Shown here: piece by piece, positions 1 to 6,731 of the stretch | Layout: every line of letters begins with the position of its first letter | Numbering within the stretch: the first letter of the stretch is position 1 | NCBI GenBank assembly: GCA_002707085.1 | Contig: PALY01000145.1 | Location: forward strand, 1 to 13,363 | DNA from: Deltaproteobacteria bacterium | GTDB lineage: Bacteria > Myxococcota_A > UBA796 | Direction of reading: 5' to 3' | Length of the DNA: 13,363 nt | Program-made: the position numbers and the translations under genes | Notes under the pieces: model-generated | Database searches by the model: none | The model's input: only the letters and a program-made list of their open reading frames with translations | Told to the model about the DNA's origin: nothing

Positions 1-288
1 CATGGAGGTGTAGCTCAACGTCCTTGCGAAACCGTTGTTGGTGACATGAAGCTTTGTACAGCCATTGCTCATGGGTTCTGTCCGGACCTCTCGAACCCCA
101 TCGCCAAGCTCCATCGTCTTACTGGGTGCAGCCAAAAAAGCATCCACTCGTTCTTTTGTGTGCGGCAATGTGGCCGACACCACAATCCAGCCTTGGTCAT
201 CGACTTTCGAAACCGTTTCCAACGCATGGGCCGGTACAGGCCATATCAGCGCAACCAGCGCCAAAATGCACCATCCTGGCGTTTTCAA
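1..288 (-). CDS. Exported SRPBCC/START-like protein, 3' end cut by window edge
   Basis: This is a partial gene; 96 codons are visible and the frame is open at base 1. It begins with TTG at 288-286, with an AAGGG ribosome-binding stretch several bases upstream. The TTG overlaps the TGA stop of the upstream transporter (TTGA), the usual sign of translational coupling. Residues 1-22 form a signal peptide: Lys at position 2, a hydrophobic core (CILALVALIW) and a probable cleavage site after AHA. The mature part alternates beta-like segments (WIVVSATLP, VREVRTEP, CTKLHVTN) in a pattern resembling the start of SRPBCC/START or polyketide-cyclase-like domains, which bind hydrophobic ligands. That family call is inference from a partial domain. 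A periplasmic location follows from the signal peptide. No catalytic residues can be named. Confidence 0.62.
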   Translation of the reverse strand, partial: MKTPGWCILALVALIWPVPAHALETVSKVDDQGWIVVSATLPHTKERVDAFLAAPSKTMELGDGVREVRTEPMSNGCTKLHVTNNGFARTLSYTSM

Positions 289-1232
289 GCTGCACTACCC
301 TTGGCAAAACGCGTCCGGGGCCAGATTTCCATCCATAAATTTCCGACCAGCAAAGCGCCTCCACCAAACAAAAGCCAGCCGTCAATCTGTGTCTGACCGA
401 CGACTACAGCGATAATCGCTGCCCATACAGGCTCCAGTGAAAACAATATTGCAGCACGAACCGGAGAGAGAAAACGTTGAAAGTTGGTGAGCAATGACAA
501 CGCAACGAGTGTACCCAGCAAACCCGCAAGAAGGACGGGCCGAATAAAACCGGGGGTTTTCAACAGTTGTACTGCAGCGGCCCATTCCACTTCTGGGTGC
601 ATCAATGAACCAACCCCCAGCAGAACCAAACTGCCAAGCGTGACCCAAACAAAGCTGACCAACGCGACCGCCAGTGGCGGACTCCGTTTCGTGATCCGGT
701 CCGTAAAGAAGATGTGCCCAGCAAACAGCAAAGCACAAAACACCGTCAGCCACTCTGAGACACCAAAGGTCAGCTGTGGTGGGCCAGAGATTGTGGCGGC
801 TCCAACTGTGACGATGATCACCCCAGCGACTGCCACCTTGCCTGGCCACTCACGATTCACCAGCCCTGAAATGAGGGCTGTAAACGCAACATAAAGACTT
901 GTGAGAAATGCTGAAACGGCAGGATCTACACCATCCAAACCGAACATCTGCAACAAAAAGCCGCCCAACAAGAACCCGGCCAGAATCCCGCCGTCCTTCC
1001 ACACTTTCTTGGTACCGATCTGCTCTCGCGCGCCTTTTAAAACCAGCGGCATCAACATGCTGGCCATGGCAAAACGGAGTGTCATAAACAGTCCGATGAC
1101 GAACACCAAAGCGTTCGGAATGACCGTCTCTGCAGTCTCGATCGCTTCTTTCATCCAAGAAAATGTCCATCCCCAAATGATGGTGACCACCAAGAGGGCC
1201 AGCAAAGCGCGACGAATGCTTCGAACGTCCAT
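285..1232 (-). CDS. DMT-superfamily (EamA) transporter
   Basis: The product is a 315-residue, nearly wholly hydrophobic inner-membrane protein with about ten transmembrane segments arranged as two similar halves. This is the architecture of the drug/metabolite transporter (EamA, RhaT/YdcZ-like) superfamily. The first helix carries the IIWGWTFSWMK signature that often opens EamA domain 1, and a second copy begins near residue 160. Such carriers export small metabolites or amino acids, and the substrate cannot be read from sequence. The ATG at 1232-1230 is chosen because AAGGAG lies seven bases upstream; the frame continues further 5' to 1295, but without a comparable ribosome binding site. Its stop overlaps the TTG start of the exported SRPBCC-like gene, so the two are probably one operon. 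It is divergent from the SGNH hydrolase gene across a 61-bp gap that must hold both promoters. Confidence 0.88.
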   Translation of the reverse strand: MDVRSIRRALLALLVVTIIWGWTFSWMKEAIETAETVIPNALVFVIGLFMTLRFAMASMLMPLVLKGAREQIGTKKVWKDGGILAGFLLGGFLLQMFGLDGVDPAVSAFLTSLYVAFTALISGLVNREWPGKVAVAGVIIVTVGAATISGPPQLTFGVSEWLTVFCALLFAGHIFFTDRITKRSPPLAVALVSFVWVTLGSLVLLGVGSLMHPEVEWAAAVQLLKTPGFIRPVLLAGLLGTLVALSLLTNFQRFLSPVRAAILFSLEPVWAAIIAVVVGQTQIDGWLLFGGGALLVGNLWMEIWPRTRFAKGSAA

Positions 1233-1293
1233 GGTACAACTCCTTACGCCGGGGAGATACACAAGATTTACCCCACCCGCCAGTCTTACCATC

Positions 1294-2379
1294 ATGAATG
1301 TGTCGGAGAATCACTTGAGCCAAGGACCATCACTACAAACCCGATTGACGATCATGGCTGCCAGTTCGGCCATTACATTTCTTTTGGCTGAGGGTTTGGT
1401 TCGGTTTGCTGACGGCAATGCGGCACCCATGATTCGACTGTTTGAGCAAGCTGAGGACGGCTCGATCCAACTGGAGAAGGAAGGCGAAGCAAGAATCATC
1501 TCACCACGGGGTGAGCCATGGGTCCTACAAACCAATTCAGATGGATACAGACTCCCCGCCAAACCGATCTCTGAATCGGCATGGATTGCGGTTGGGGATT
1601 CACAGGTCATGGGGAACGGCGTCAATGGAGACGCGCCTTTCCCTGCTCAAACCATGCTCGATGGCGCCCACGTCCACAATGCAGGTGTTCCTGGCTACGG
1701 AATTGCCGATGCACTTTGGTTGGCGACACAGCACCTCGACGCTCACCCAGCAAAGGGGGTCATCGTGGTCGTAAACCAAATGAATGACTGGGATGAAGCA
1801 GATGCTCAAGTGGGCAACCGATATACGGTTCGTGGGGGTTGGCTGCTGGACACAGAAGATGCGTCGGGCCCTCGCGGCACATTCTTGGCAAGCCCTCTTT
1901 CCAGCTCTCACCTGTTGTTCTTGGTTGGGCACCTGCTGCTAAGAGACTGGGACGCCACCGCACCACCCACACCGACCTGGATGAGTGACCCTGCCAGTCA
2001 ACGAGCAACGACGTTGCGCTTTGCCCAAGCCGTGAAGCAATTTCGTTTGAAGCACCCCGACACCCAAGTCGTTCCAGTGTACCTGCCTGCGGACCTCTAT
2101 GCGGCTGCTGATCGGCTGAGCGAATCTCCTTTGACTCCTCACGTCGAGAGTGTTGAAACCGCACCCTGGGAAGACTCGCGCTTACGCGACCAAGTCATGT
2201 TCGCCTTTGCAGACCTGGACATACTGGATTTGACGCCAACGCTCCAAGGGCGTGCCGATGCCTTTTTGACCGGTGATTACCACCTATCTAAACAAGGTCA
2301 CACTTTGGTCGCGCGCGCGATTGAGGCTCACGTCGCCGCAATAGCGGGATCAGAAGCAACAAAAAGCCAACGCCCATAG
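1294..2379 (+). CDS. Membrane-anchored SGNH/GDSL-family hydrolase or O-acyl esterase/transferase
   Basis: This 361-residue protein has one N-terminal hydrophobic segment (about residues 18-36) that should anchor it facing the periplasm. SGNH blocks are visible in order: VGDSQVMGNG with the nucleophile Ser103 (block I), VPGYG around residues 132-136 (block II Gly), VVVNQMND around 158-165 (block III Asn), and GDYHLSKQGH at 327-336, giving the Asp/His pair. The family includes esterases, lipases and polysaccharide O-acetyl transferases or esterases; membrane anchoring favours a cell-envelope polymer substrate, but this is inference. The frame is open upstream to 901, but that part is antisense to the EamA gene, so ATG 1294 in the intergenic gap is preferred; ATG 1354 is an alternative but would cut into the anchor. 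Its last 92 bases overlap the 3' end of the convergent permease gene. Confidence 0.8.
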   Translation: MNVSENHLSQGPSLQTRLTIMAASSAITFLLAEGLVRFADGNAAPMIRLFEQAEDGSIQLEKEGEARIISPRGEPWVLQTNSDGYRLPAKPISESAWIAVGDSQVMGNGVNGDAPFPAQTMLDGAHVHNAGVPGYGIADALWLATQHLDAHPAKGVIVVVNQMNDWDEADAQVGNRYTVRGGWLLDTEDASGPRGTFLASPLSSSHLLFLVGHLLLRDWDATAPPTPTWMSDPASQRATTLRFAQAVKQFRLKHPDTQVVPVYLPADLYAAADRLSESPLTPHVESVETAPWEDSRLRDQVMFAFADLDILDLTPTLQGRADAFLTGDYHLSKQGHTLVARAIEAHVAAIAGSEATKSQRP

Positions 2380-3553
2380 CAATGCCCAGACCGAAGGTCC
2401 CCGGGTACCCAAAGCGCACCGCAAGCCAGCCCGAACCCATGGCCGCCATCGATTTGCCCCAGACCTCAACGCAGGCCAACAGCGTGAAGTGAGACGCCCC
2501 GATTCGGCGGTCAACCCAACTCATCATCGTCGCGAACATAATGGTCGTAAGAACACCACCAGCAAAGTGTTCTCCAAGCGAGATGCCAATCACAGATTGT
2601 GGCTCTACCGCCACCCAATTCATGGCCAAGCCCAGTTGCCCAAATTCTGGAATCAAACGAATAATACCGGCAATAAAGAGAAGCCTGATGAGTGGAAACC
2701 GCATGGCAATGACGCCACCGACCACCGATCCGAGCAGAGATGCCCCCATGCCCCAGGTTCCAATCCACAACCCGATTTGAGACGCCGTGACCCCTTGATC
2801 GATCAAGAAGGGTTTGTACATCACATCAATGAAAGACTCCCCCATCTTGTAGGTTGCAATCACCAACAAGAACCAACCCATGCCAGGGGTGTACAGAGAG
2901 GCCTTGAGGGCCTGGATGATGCTGTACACAGAAACTATCGGCTCGACATCCTCTGAAGCCAAAGCTTCCGGTTCTGGCATCCACCAAATCATCACCGCCA
3001 CGGCGCCAACCAAAGCCGCCATCGATAAGAATGCGCCTTGCCAACCCACCCATGCCGTGGCCCAAATCAGCACCCCCCCCGAACAAAGCATTCCCATTTT
3101 ATAGCCAACCACCTGCGCGGAATTGCCCAAACCGAGTTCACTGGGACCCAACAAGTCAACGGCCAGGCCATCGACTGCGATGTCCTGCGTGGCAGCCAGT
3201 CCGTTCAAAACCAACAACAGAACCATCAAGCGCCCAAGATGTTCATCGGGTGAAACCTGAGATGCCAACAAGAATCCCAACACCATCAACACTTGAATGG
3301 GCGCAATCCACTTGTAGCGGCTCCCTTGTCCACCACCAAAGCGCTCAACAAACGGGGCCCACAAAAACTTCAAAGCCCACGGCAATGCAAGCGCTGTAGA
3401 ATATCCAATCGCCTCCAGCCCTACACCTTGTTCCCGAAGATACACCGGCAAAGCATGCACCTGGAAGCCAAAGGGCAACCCTTGAACCAAATACAACAAG
3501 CCCAGCACGAAAATGCGGCCCCAGCGGTGATTCAAAATCAAACCTGTACCCAC
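2288..3553 (-). CDS. MFS permease of the AmpG/SLC33 (acetyl-CoA transporter-like) type
   Basis: The product has about 421 residues and roughly twelve transmembrane helices. The opening LYLVQGLPFGF (about residues 20-30) and LNGLAATQDIAVDGLAV (about 117-132) are hallmarks of the AmpG/Acatn branch of the major facilitator superfamily. That branch includes AmpG, which imports anhydro-muropeptides for peptidoglycan recycling, and SLC33A1, the eukaryotic ER acetyl-CoA transporter; the ATQDIAVDG stretch is closer to the SLC33 form. The true substrate is unknown. The GTG at 3553 has no convincing ribosome site; TTG at 3541 is a strong alternative because AGGTGG lies eight bases before it. The C-terminus (LRRREPQSRARPK) is basic and cytoplasmic. 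It overlaps the SGNH hydrolase gene tail to tail. A link (acyl donor or muropeptide transport plus envelope acyl esterase) is possible but unproven. Confidence 0.83.
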   Translation of the reverse strand: MGTGLILNHRWGRIFVLGLLYLVQGLPFGFQVHALPVYLREQGVGLEAIGYSTALALPWALKFLWAPFVERFGGGQGSRYKWIAPIQVLMVLGFLLASQVSPDEHLGRLMVLLLVLNGLAATQDIAVDGLAVDLLGPSELGLGNSAQVVGYKMGMLCSGGVLIWATAWVGWQGAFLSMAALVGAVAVMIWWMPEPEALASEDVEPIVSVYSIIQALKASLYTPGMGWFLLVIATYKMGESFIDVMYKPFLIDQGVTASQIGLWIGTWGMGASLLGSVVGGVIAMRFPLIRLLFIAGIIRLIPEFGQLGLAMNWVAVEPQSVIGISLGEHFAGGVLTTIMFATMMSWVDRRIGASHFTLLACVEVWGKSMAAMGSGWLAVRFGYPGTFGLGIAMGVGFLLLLIPLLRRREPQSRARPKCDLV

Positions 3554-3640
3554 CTGGGATACATTTCAATACATTCCGTAGATTGATCATTTCTTGGCAT
3601 CTGAACCACCAACAGTACTGGTCATATTGCCTCAACAGAG

Positions 3641-3651
3641 ACTACAGTAGT
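3641..3651. promoter_or_regulatory. Short palindrome ACTACAGTAGT before the MopE-repeat gene
   Basis: This perfect 5+1+5 dyad ends 12 bases before the ATG of the MopE-repeat gene, in the 109-bp divergent gap (3554-3662) shared with the permease gene. A second 8-bp palindrome, CAGTACTG, lies at 3612-3619. The gap must carry two promoters, but I see no clear -35/-10 pair. An operator role is inference only; dyads this short also arise by chance. Confidence 0.25.
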
Positions 3652-3662
3652 CCCACCTAATC

Positions 3663-4157
3663 ATGAAAACTGTCTTCTTCCAAATATCGCTCCTCACCAT
3701 ATTGCTTGGTATCCGCCCAGCCTGGGCCGCAGATCAGCAAGACACAGGCGGACTCGCCGTTGACCACGGAGTGGACGAAGACGGCGACACCTGGCCGGAT
3801 GAAGTGGACTGCGATGACAGCGATCCGACCATATATCCAGGCGCGCCCGACACTCCATACGACGGTATTGACTCGGACTGTCAGCGGGATGATGACTACG
3901 ATTTGGACAAGGATGGGTACGTACCGGCTGAATACGTACGCACCTGCACCTGGCCCGACCCCACGGGTGCTACCGGCAACCTTCCACCAGGCGACTGCAA
4001 CGACAAGAATCCAAACGTCCACCCTGGTGCCGAAGATCGGTACGGCAACGGAATCGATGAAAACTGTGATGGAGCGGATGGCGGCGCCTGCAATGCCGAA
4101 CACAGCTTCATCCTGTTTTTACTCCCAATATGGCCATGTTTGCGCCGTAAAAACTGA
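3663..4157 (+). CDS. Secreted protein with two MopE-type metal-binding repeats and a MYXO-CTERM-like tail
   Basis: The product is a 164-residue exported protein. Residues 1-23 are a signal peptide with a probable cut after AWA. The body holds two copies of the Cys/Asp-rich repeat known from the copper-binding protein MopE (Pfam 'putative metal-binding motif'). Repeat 1 spans about 38-73 (DGDTW, CDDSDPTIYPGAPD, DGIDSDC) and repeat 2 about 80-137 (DKDGY, GDCNDKNPNVHPGAED, NGIDENCDG). Each carries a Ca-type DxDxDG-like loop and a Cys pair. The tail has Cys143, a hydrophobic run FILFLLPIW and then RRK, resembling a shortened MYXO-CTERM sorting tail, which predicts surface anchoring after processing; Cys159 near the end is unusual. 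The ATG has almost no Shine-Dalgarno sequence. It is monocistronic by layout. Its ligand and function are unknown; the MopE repeats do not prove copper binding. Confidence 0.8.
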   Translation: MKTVFFQISLLTILLGIRPAWAADQQDTGGLAVDHGVDEDGDTWPDEVDCDDSDPTIYPGAPDTPYDGIDSDCQRDDDYDLDKDGYVPAEYVRTCTWPDPTGATGNLPPGDCNDKNPNVHPGAEDRYGNGIDENCDGADGGACNAEHSFILFLLPIWPCLRRKN

Positions 4158-4241
4158 GAGTCGTTCCGCGCCGTTTGGTGCTGAACTTCATTCGCCTCGA
4201 AACACCAATCCGGCACATTTCTTGTGTCCTTGGTCCACCTG

Positions 4242-4301
4242 TGTACGTCTATGTACAGCCATTAGAATTTTTATTCCTTAGATGTCCATTTTTTTTGTCC
4301 A
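4242..4301. promoter_or_regulatory. Dyad, AT-rich tract and TGTCCA direct repeats upstream of the RHH/HTH gene
   Basis: The 201-bp gap 4158-4358 has no gene. It contains an inverted repeat TGTAC-N6-GTACA at 4242-4257, then an AT-rich stretch (4260-4281). Two direct TGTCCA copies follow, at 4283-4288 and 4296-4301, separated by a T tract (4289-4296). The T run is not preceded by a GC-rich stem, so I do not call a terminator for the MopE-repeat gene. The placement fits a promoter/operator region for the DNA-binding protein that follows, possibly autoregulatory, but no -35/-10 pair is clear. Confidence 0.35.
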
Positions 4302-4358
4302 GAGTGTTTGCAAATGTATTTCATGCGTAGTACGAATAGCTACGATTTAGAGAAGGGT

Positions 4359-4835
4359 ATGACCAGCAAAGCTCAAACCGCGCTGCGGATCGAGTTGGAG
4401 TTGTTAGACCGAGCCGACCTGCTCGTGCCCGTCCTGATGGAGGACCCGCTTGTTCGGGCCCTCGGTCAAGTCTCGAGGTCGTCAGTGCTCCGCATCGCAC
4501 TCTTGAAGGGTCTCGCTCTTCTGGAACGAGAAACAGGCACTGTTCCATCCCCCCCTGTCACCCCCGCCGCTAAGTCTCATGATCCGAGAGACTCTGTGGT
4601 GGTTTTTTCAGACGACTGGTCTGAGCTTCGGCAAGAGCCAGTCCCCCCTCCCCCACCGCCTCCGAAGAAAACAGACCCCCAGGCGGCCGGGCGTAGAATC
4701 AAGGCACTTCACGAACAAGGTCTCTCTCTTCGTGAGATCGCCCAGAAGTTGACCTCAGAAGGCATTCCCACACGACGCGGTGGTCAGTGGTACGCATCCA
4801 CAGTTCGAGCTGTCATCTTGCGCATGAAGATCTGA
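4359..4835 (+). CDS. Small DNA-binding protein: RHH-like N-terminus, Pro-rich linker, recombinase-type HTH
   Basis: From ATG 4359 the protein has 158 residues in three parts. Residues 5-58 (TALRIELELLDRAD, then SRSSVLRIALLKGLALLE) have the strand-then-two-helix pattern of ribbon-helix-helix (CopG/MetJ/Arc) DNA-binding dimers, though with a longer middle. Residues 60-107 are a low-complexity linker with seven consecutive prolines near 96-102. Residues 110-155 (GRRIKALHEQGLSLREIAQKL, then GIPTRRGGQWYASTVRAVI) strongly resemble the HTH that follows the catalytic domain in large serine recombinases. No resolvase catalytic domain is present (no N-terminal Ser/Arg motif), so it is not a recombinase by itself. 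AGAAGGG lies just before ATG 4359, closer than usual; ATG 4323 and TTG 4308 are in-frame alternatives. It lies 127 bp before an SSB gene, and role in regulation or DNA maintenance is inference. Confidence 0.7.
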   Translation: MTSKAQTALRIELELLDRADLLVPVLMEDPLVRALGQVSRSSVLRIALLKGLALLERETGTVPSPPVTPAAKSHDPRDSVVVFSDDWSELRQEPVPPPPPPPKKTDPQAAGRRIKALHEQGLSLREIAQKLTSEGIPTRRGGQWYASTVRAVILRMKI

Positions 4836-4962
4836 CTGCTTCTTGAACAGTACCGACACCATCAAGCGTACATTTGGCATGTAAACCAACGGAATTTCAG
4901 CCATTTAGAGACGGCACGCCCATTGCGTTTGTATCCAGCGTTTCTCACGCAAAGGAGGCACA

Positions 4963-5319
4963 ATGGGAACAATCAACAGCGCGTTCGTACTCGGAAATCT
5001 TGGTTCTGATCCGGACTTTACACTCACACCCAATGGACATGCAGTATGCGAACTGTCCATTGCAACTCGACGCACTCAAATGCAAAATGAACAGCGCACC
5101 ACAGACACGGTGTGGCACAAAGTAAAACTATGGCGACACAACGCAGAGTTTGCGCGAGACCACCTCTCAAAAGGTGACCCCGTGGCCATCGAAGGCTCGA
5201 TTCGACACGAAGTGTGGACATCGACCAATGGAGCCAAGCACCGCAGAAGCATCATCTTGGGCCACCGCCTGACCTTGCTTGGAAAATCGCGAGAACGCAT
5301 AGAGTCAGAACTCACATAA
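4963..5319 (+). CDS. ssb: Short single-stranded DNA-binding protein (SSB paralogue)
   Basis: This 118-residue protein is almost only an OB fold. SSB family landmarks are in order: INSAFVLGNLGSDPDF (4-19), GHAVCELSIATRR (25-37), DTVWHKVKLWRHNAEFARDHLSKGDPVAIEG (48-78, the core TxWHxVxxWxxxAE...KGxxVxVEG), and the beta strand ending at LTLLGK. A textbook AGGAGG lies five bases before the ATG, fixing the start. It binds ssDNA in the cytoplasm during replication, repair or transformation. Unlike housekeeping SSB it has no disordered tail and no acidic DDDIPF-type terminus, ending instead at RERIESELT. It therefore lacks the usual docking site for partner proteins and is probably a second, specialised SSB. 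The 127-bp gap before it contains an inverted repeat (TACAT-N5-ATGTA, 4869-4883). It is followed by a convergent hydrolase gene after 34 bp, with no clear terminator. Confidence 0.87.
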   Translation: MGTINSAFVLGNLGSDPDFTLTPNGHAVCELSIATRRTQMQNEQRTTDTVWHKVKLWRHNAEFARDHLSKGDPVAIEGSIRHEVWTSTNGAKHRRSIILGHRLTLLGKSRERIESELT

Positions 5320-5353
5320 AGAGGCATCGACTCCAAACTGCACCGTTTAGGCG

Positions 5354-6247
5354 TCAGGCTTGAACCGCACCGGATTCACGCAAAAACTGGTCAATGCGTT
5401 GAACGAATTGAGGCCACAACTGCTTGGGAATGTTGTGGCCCATCTTCGGTACTTCCCAAAGCTCCGCATTTTTGATCAAGGCCGCTGTTCTTCGTCCTGC
5501 AGTCACAGGAATCAGCGGGTCATGCGTTCCGTGAATCACCAAAGTCGGAACACCAATCTTCCGAATTTCCGCTGCCCGATCTCCACTCGCAAGAATGGCC
5601 GCCAACTGGCGGCCAAATGCTGGGGGATCGTTGGAACGCAGGAAAGCCCGGCGCCCCATGTCGTGGTAGTCCTCGGCAGGACTTGGATATTCGCTACCGG
5701 CAAGCACATTCATGATGGTTTCGACCCGTACACCAGCCTCTTCAGGGGTGGTGGGCGCTTTGGCATTTAGCATCACCTTCATCGCTTCTGGGCGACCAAT
5801 CAAAAACCGTCGTTCGCCGGTATGAGACATCACCGAGATCATGGCTTGCACCCGATCAGGGTACCGGGCCGCCATCGTTTGCGCGATCATTCCGCCCATG
5901 GACGCGCCCATGATGGTGGCCTTGTCGATATTCAACGCATCCATCAGCCCAATCACATCTGCCGCCATATCCGACAGTAAATAGGGCGCTTCGATCGGAA
6001 GACCTGCTGCGCGACGAGCAGACATACTGGCAATAGAAGGGGCACGAAGATCACGAAAATGAGTGGACTCTCCACTGTCTCGATTGTCGAAACGGATCAC
6101 CCTGAAGCCCTGATCGACAAAATGCTGCCGCAGGTCTTCTCGCCAGTGAATCAACTGACACCCGATCCCCATAATCAGAATCAACGGTGGCCCTGCTCCC
6201 AGTTCGTCGTAGCAAATCTGGATTCCATTGGCTTCAACAGTCTTCAA
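5354..6247 (-). CDS. Alpha/beta-hydrolase fold enzyme
   Basis: The 297-residue protein has a complete catalytic triad. The nucleophile elbow is GASMGG with Ser116, the acid is Asp243 in HGTHDPLIP, and the base is His271 in KMGHNIP. The oxyanion-hole region is LILIMGIGCQ (22-31), and the RFDNRDSGES stretch (52-61) is typical of the esterase/haloperoxidase-like and lactonase-like branch. A cap region lies about 145-215. There is no signal peptide, so it is cytoplasmic. The substrate cannot be inferred; small esters or lactones are likely. It starts with TTG at 6247-6245, with GGAG six bases upstream; the start lies inside the last codons of the YdjM-like gene (14-base overlap), so it is translationally coupled as the third gene of a minus-strand operon. 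Its 3' end faces the SSB gene. Confidence 0.88.
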   Translation of the reverse strand: MKTVEANGIQICYDELGAGPPLILIMGIGCQLIHWREDLRQHFVDQGFRVIRFDNRDSGESTHFRDLRAPSIASMSARRAAGLPIEAPYLLSDMAADVIGLMDALNIDKATIMGASMGGMIAQTMAARYPDRVQAMISVMSHTGERRFLIGRPEAMKVMLNAKAPTTPEEAGVRVETIMNVLAGSEYPSPAEDYHDMGRRAFLRSNDPPAFGRQLAAILASGDRAAEIRKIGVPTLVIHGTHDPLIPVTAGRRTAALIKNAELWEVPKMGHNIPKQLWPQFVQRIDQFLRESGAVQA

Positions 6248-6731
6248 GTGATGCTCCGCATGTGGCTTGTTTCTTTGACGCCACCCAGGCAGCGAGGATG
6301 CACAAAGGCACCGCTACCCACACTGTAGCTTCACTGCCAACAGCCCCCAACTCCCAATGGCCTTCCCAGAATGGAAAACCAAGCAAATAGCCGACACCGT
6401 GGTGGTCCTGAAGCACATCCAAGAACATATGGAGCGCCATTCCCCCGATCAGATTCAAGAAAACACCGACCCTATCGTGGACACGAAAAAACATGCTGAT
6501 CACATACGCCAAAACCAACAGGCCAAATGGCTGATGAAGCGGCTGCCAACCATGGGTGAGCCAGGAAGGAAGTGAAACCCAATGCACATGAATCAAGCCA
6601 AACCCAATTGCGGGTACACGACTCGCCAAATCTGGAGCAAAGGTTCCCGCCACAAACACAGCGGGGTACCGCCAACCTGTTCCTGCTTTCACCAATACAG
6701 CGGCTGCACCGTGGGTCAACAAGTCAGCCAC
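6234..6731 (-). CDS. YdjM-like predicted metal-dependent membrane hydrolase
   Basis: The 165-residue integral membrane protein has about four hydrophobic segments. It resembles the YdjM/DUF457 family of predicted inner-membrane metal-dependent hydrolases, whose members share an N-terminal TH near residue 6 and later His/Asp pairs. Visible candidates for metal ligands are His7, Asp34 in GTFAPD, His60 and His66, and the cluster HMFLDVLQDHH (101-111). The reaction is unknown for the family; members have been linked to membrane-lipid or stress functions. It starts with GTG at 6731-6729, which overlaps the stop of the upstream gene by eight bases, and it overlaps the following hydrolase by 14 bases. 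This tight packing marks one transcription unit. An alternative is a non-enzymatic membrane protein that merely keeps the His-rich pattern. Confidence 0.68.
   Translation of the reverse strand: MADLLTHGAAAVLVKAGTGWRYPAVFVAGTFAPDLASRVPAIGFGLIHVHWVSLPSWLTHGWQPLHQPFGLLVLAYVISMFFRVHDRVGVFLNLIGGMALHMFLDVLQDHHGVGYLLGFPFWEGHWELGAVGSEATVWVAVPLCILAAWVASKKQATCGASLEDC

Noticed and set aside
55..66. Twelve-base identity TGTACAGCCATT at about 55-66 and 4252-4263
   Set aside because: One copy is inside coding sequence and the match does not extend; likely chance.
901..1293. 5' extension of the SGNH hydrolase reading frame to 901
   Set aside because: It is antisense to well-supported EamA coding sequence, its translation is low-complexity Ser/Thr/Lys-rich with no family match, and ATG 1294 gives a sensible membrane anchor.
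4242..4257. LexA (SOS) box upstream of the RHH/HTH and ssb genes
   Set aside because: CTG and CAG ends are 14 bases apart instead of 10, and the arms are uneven; not enough to call.
4289..4296. Rho-independent terminator of the MopE-repeat gene at the T8 run
   Set aside because: No GC-rich stem directly precedes the T run; the nearby dyad is weak and 30 bases away.
4359..4835. Complete serine recombinase or transposase
   Set aside because: Only the recombinase-type HTH is present; no catalytic Ser/Arg domain, no terminal inverted repeats and no target duplication are seen.
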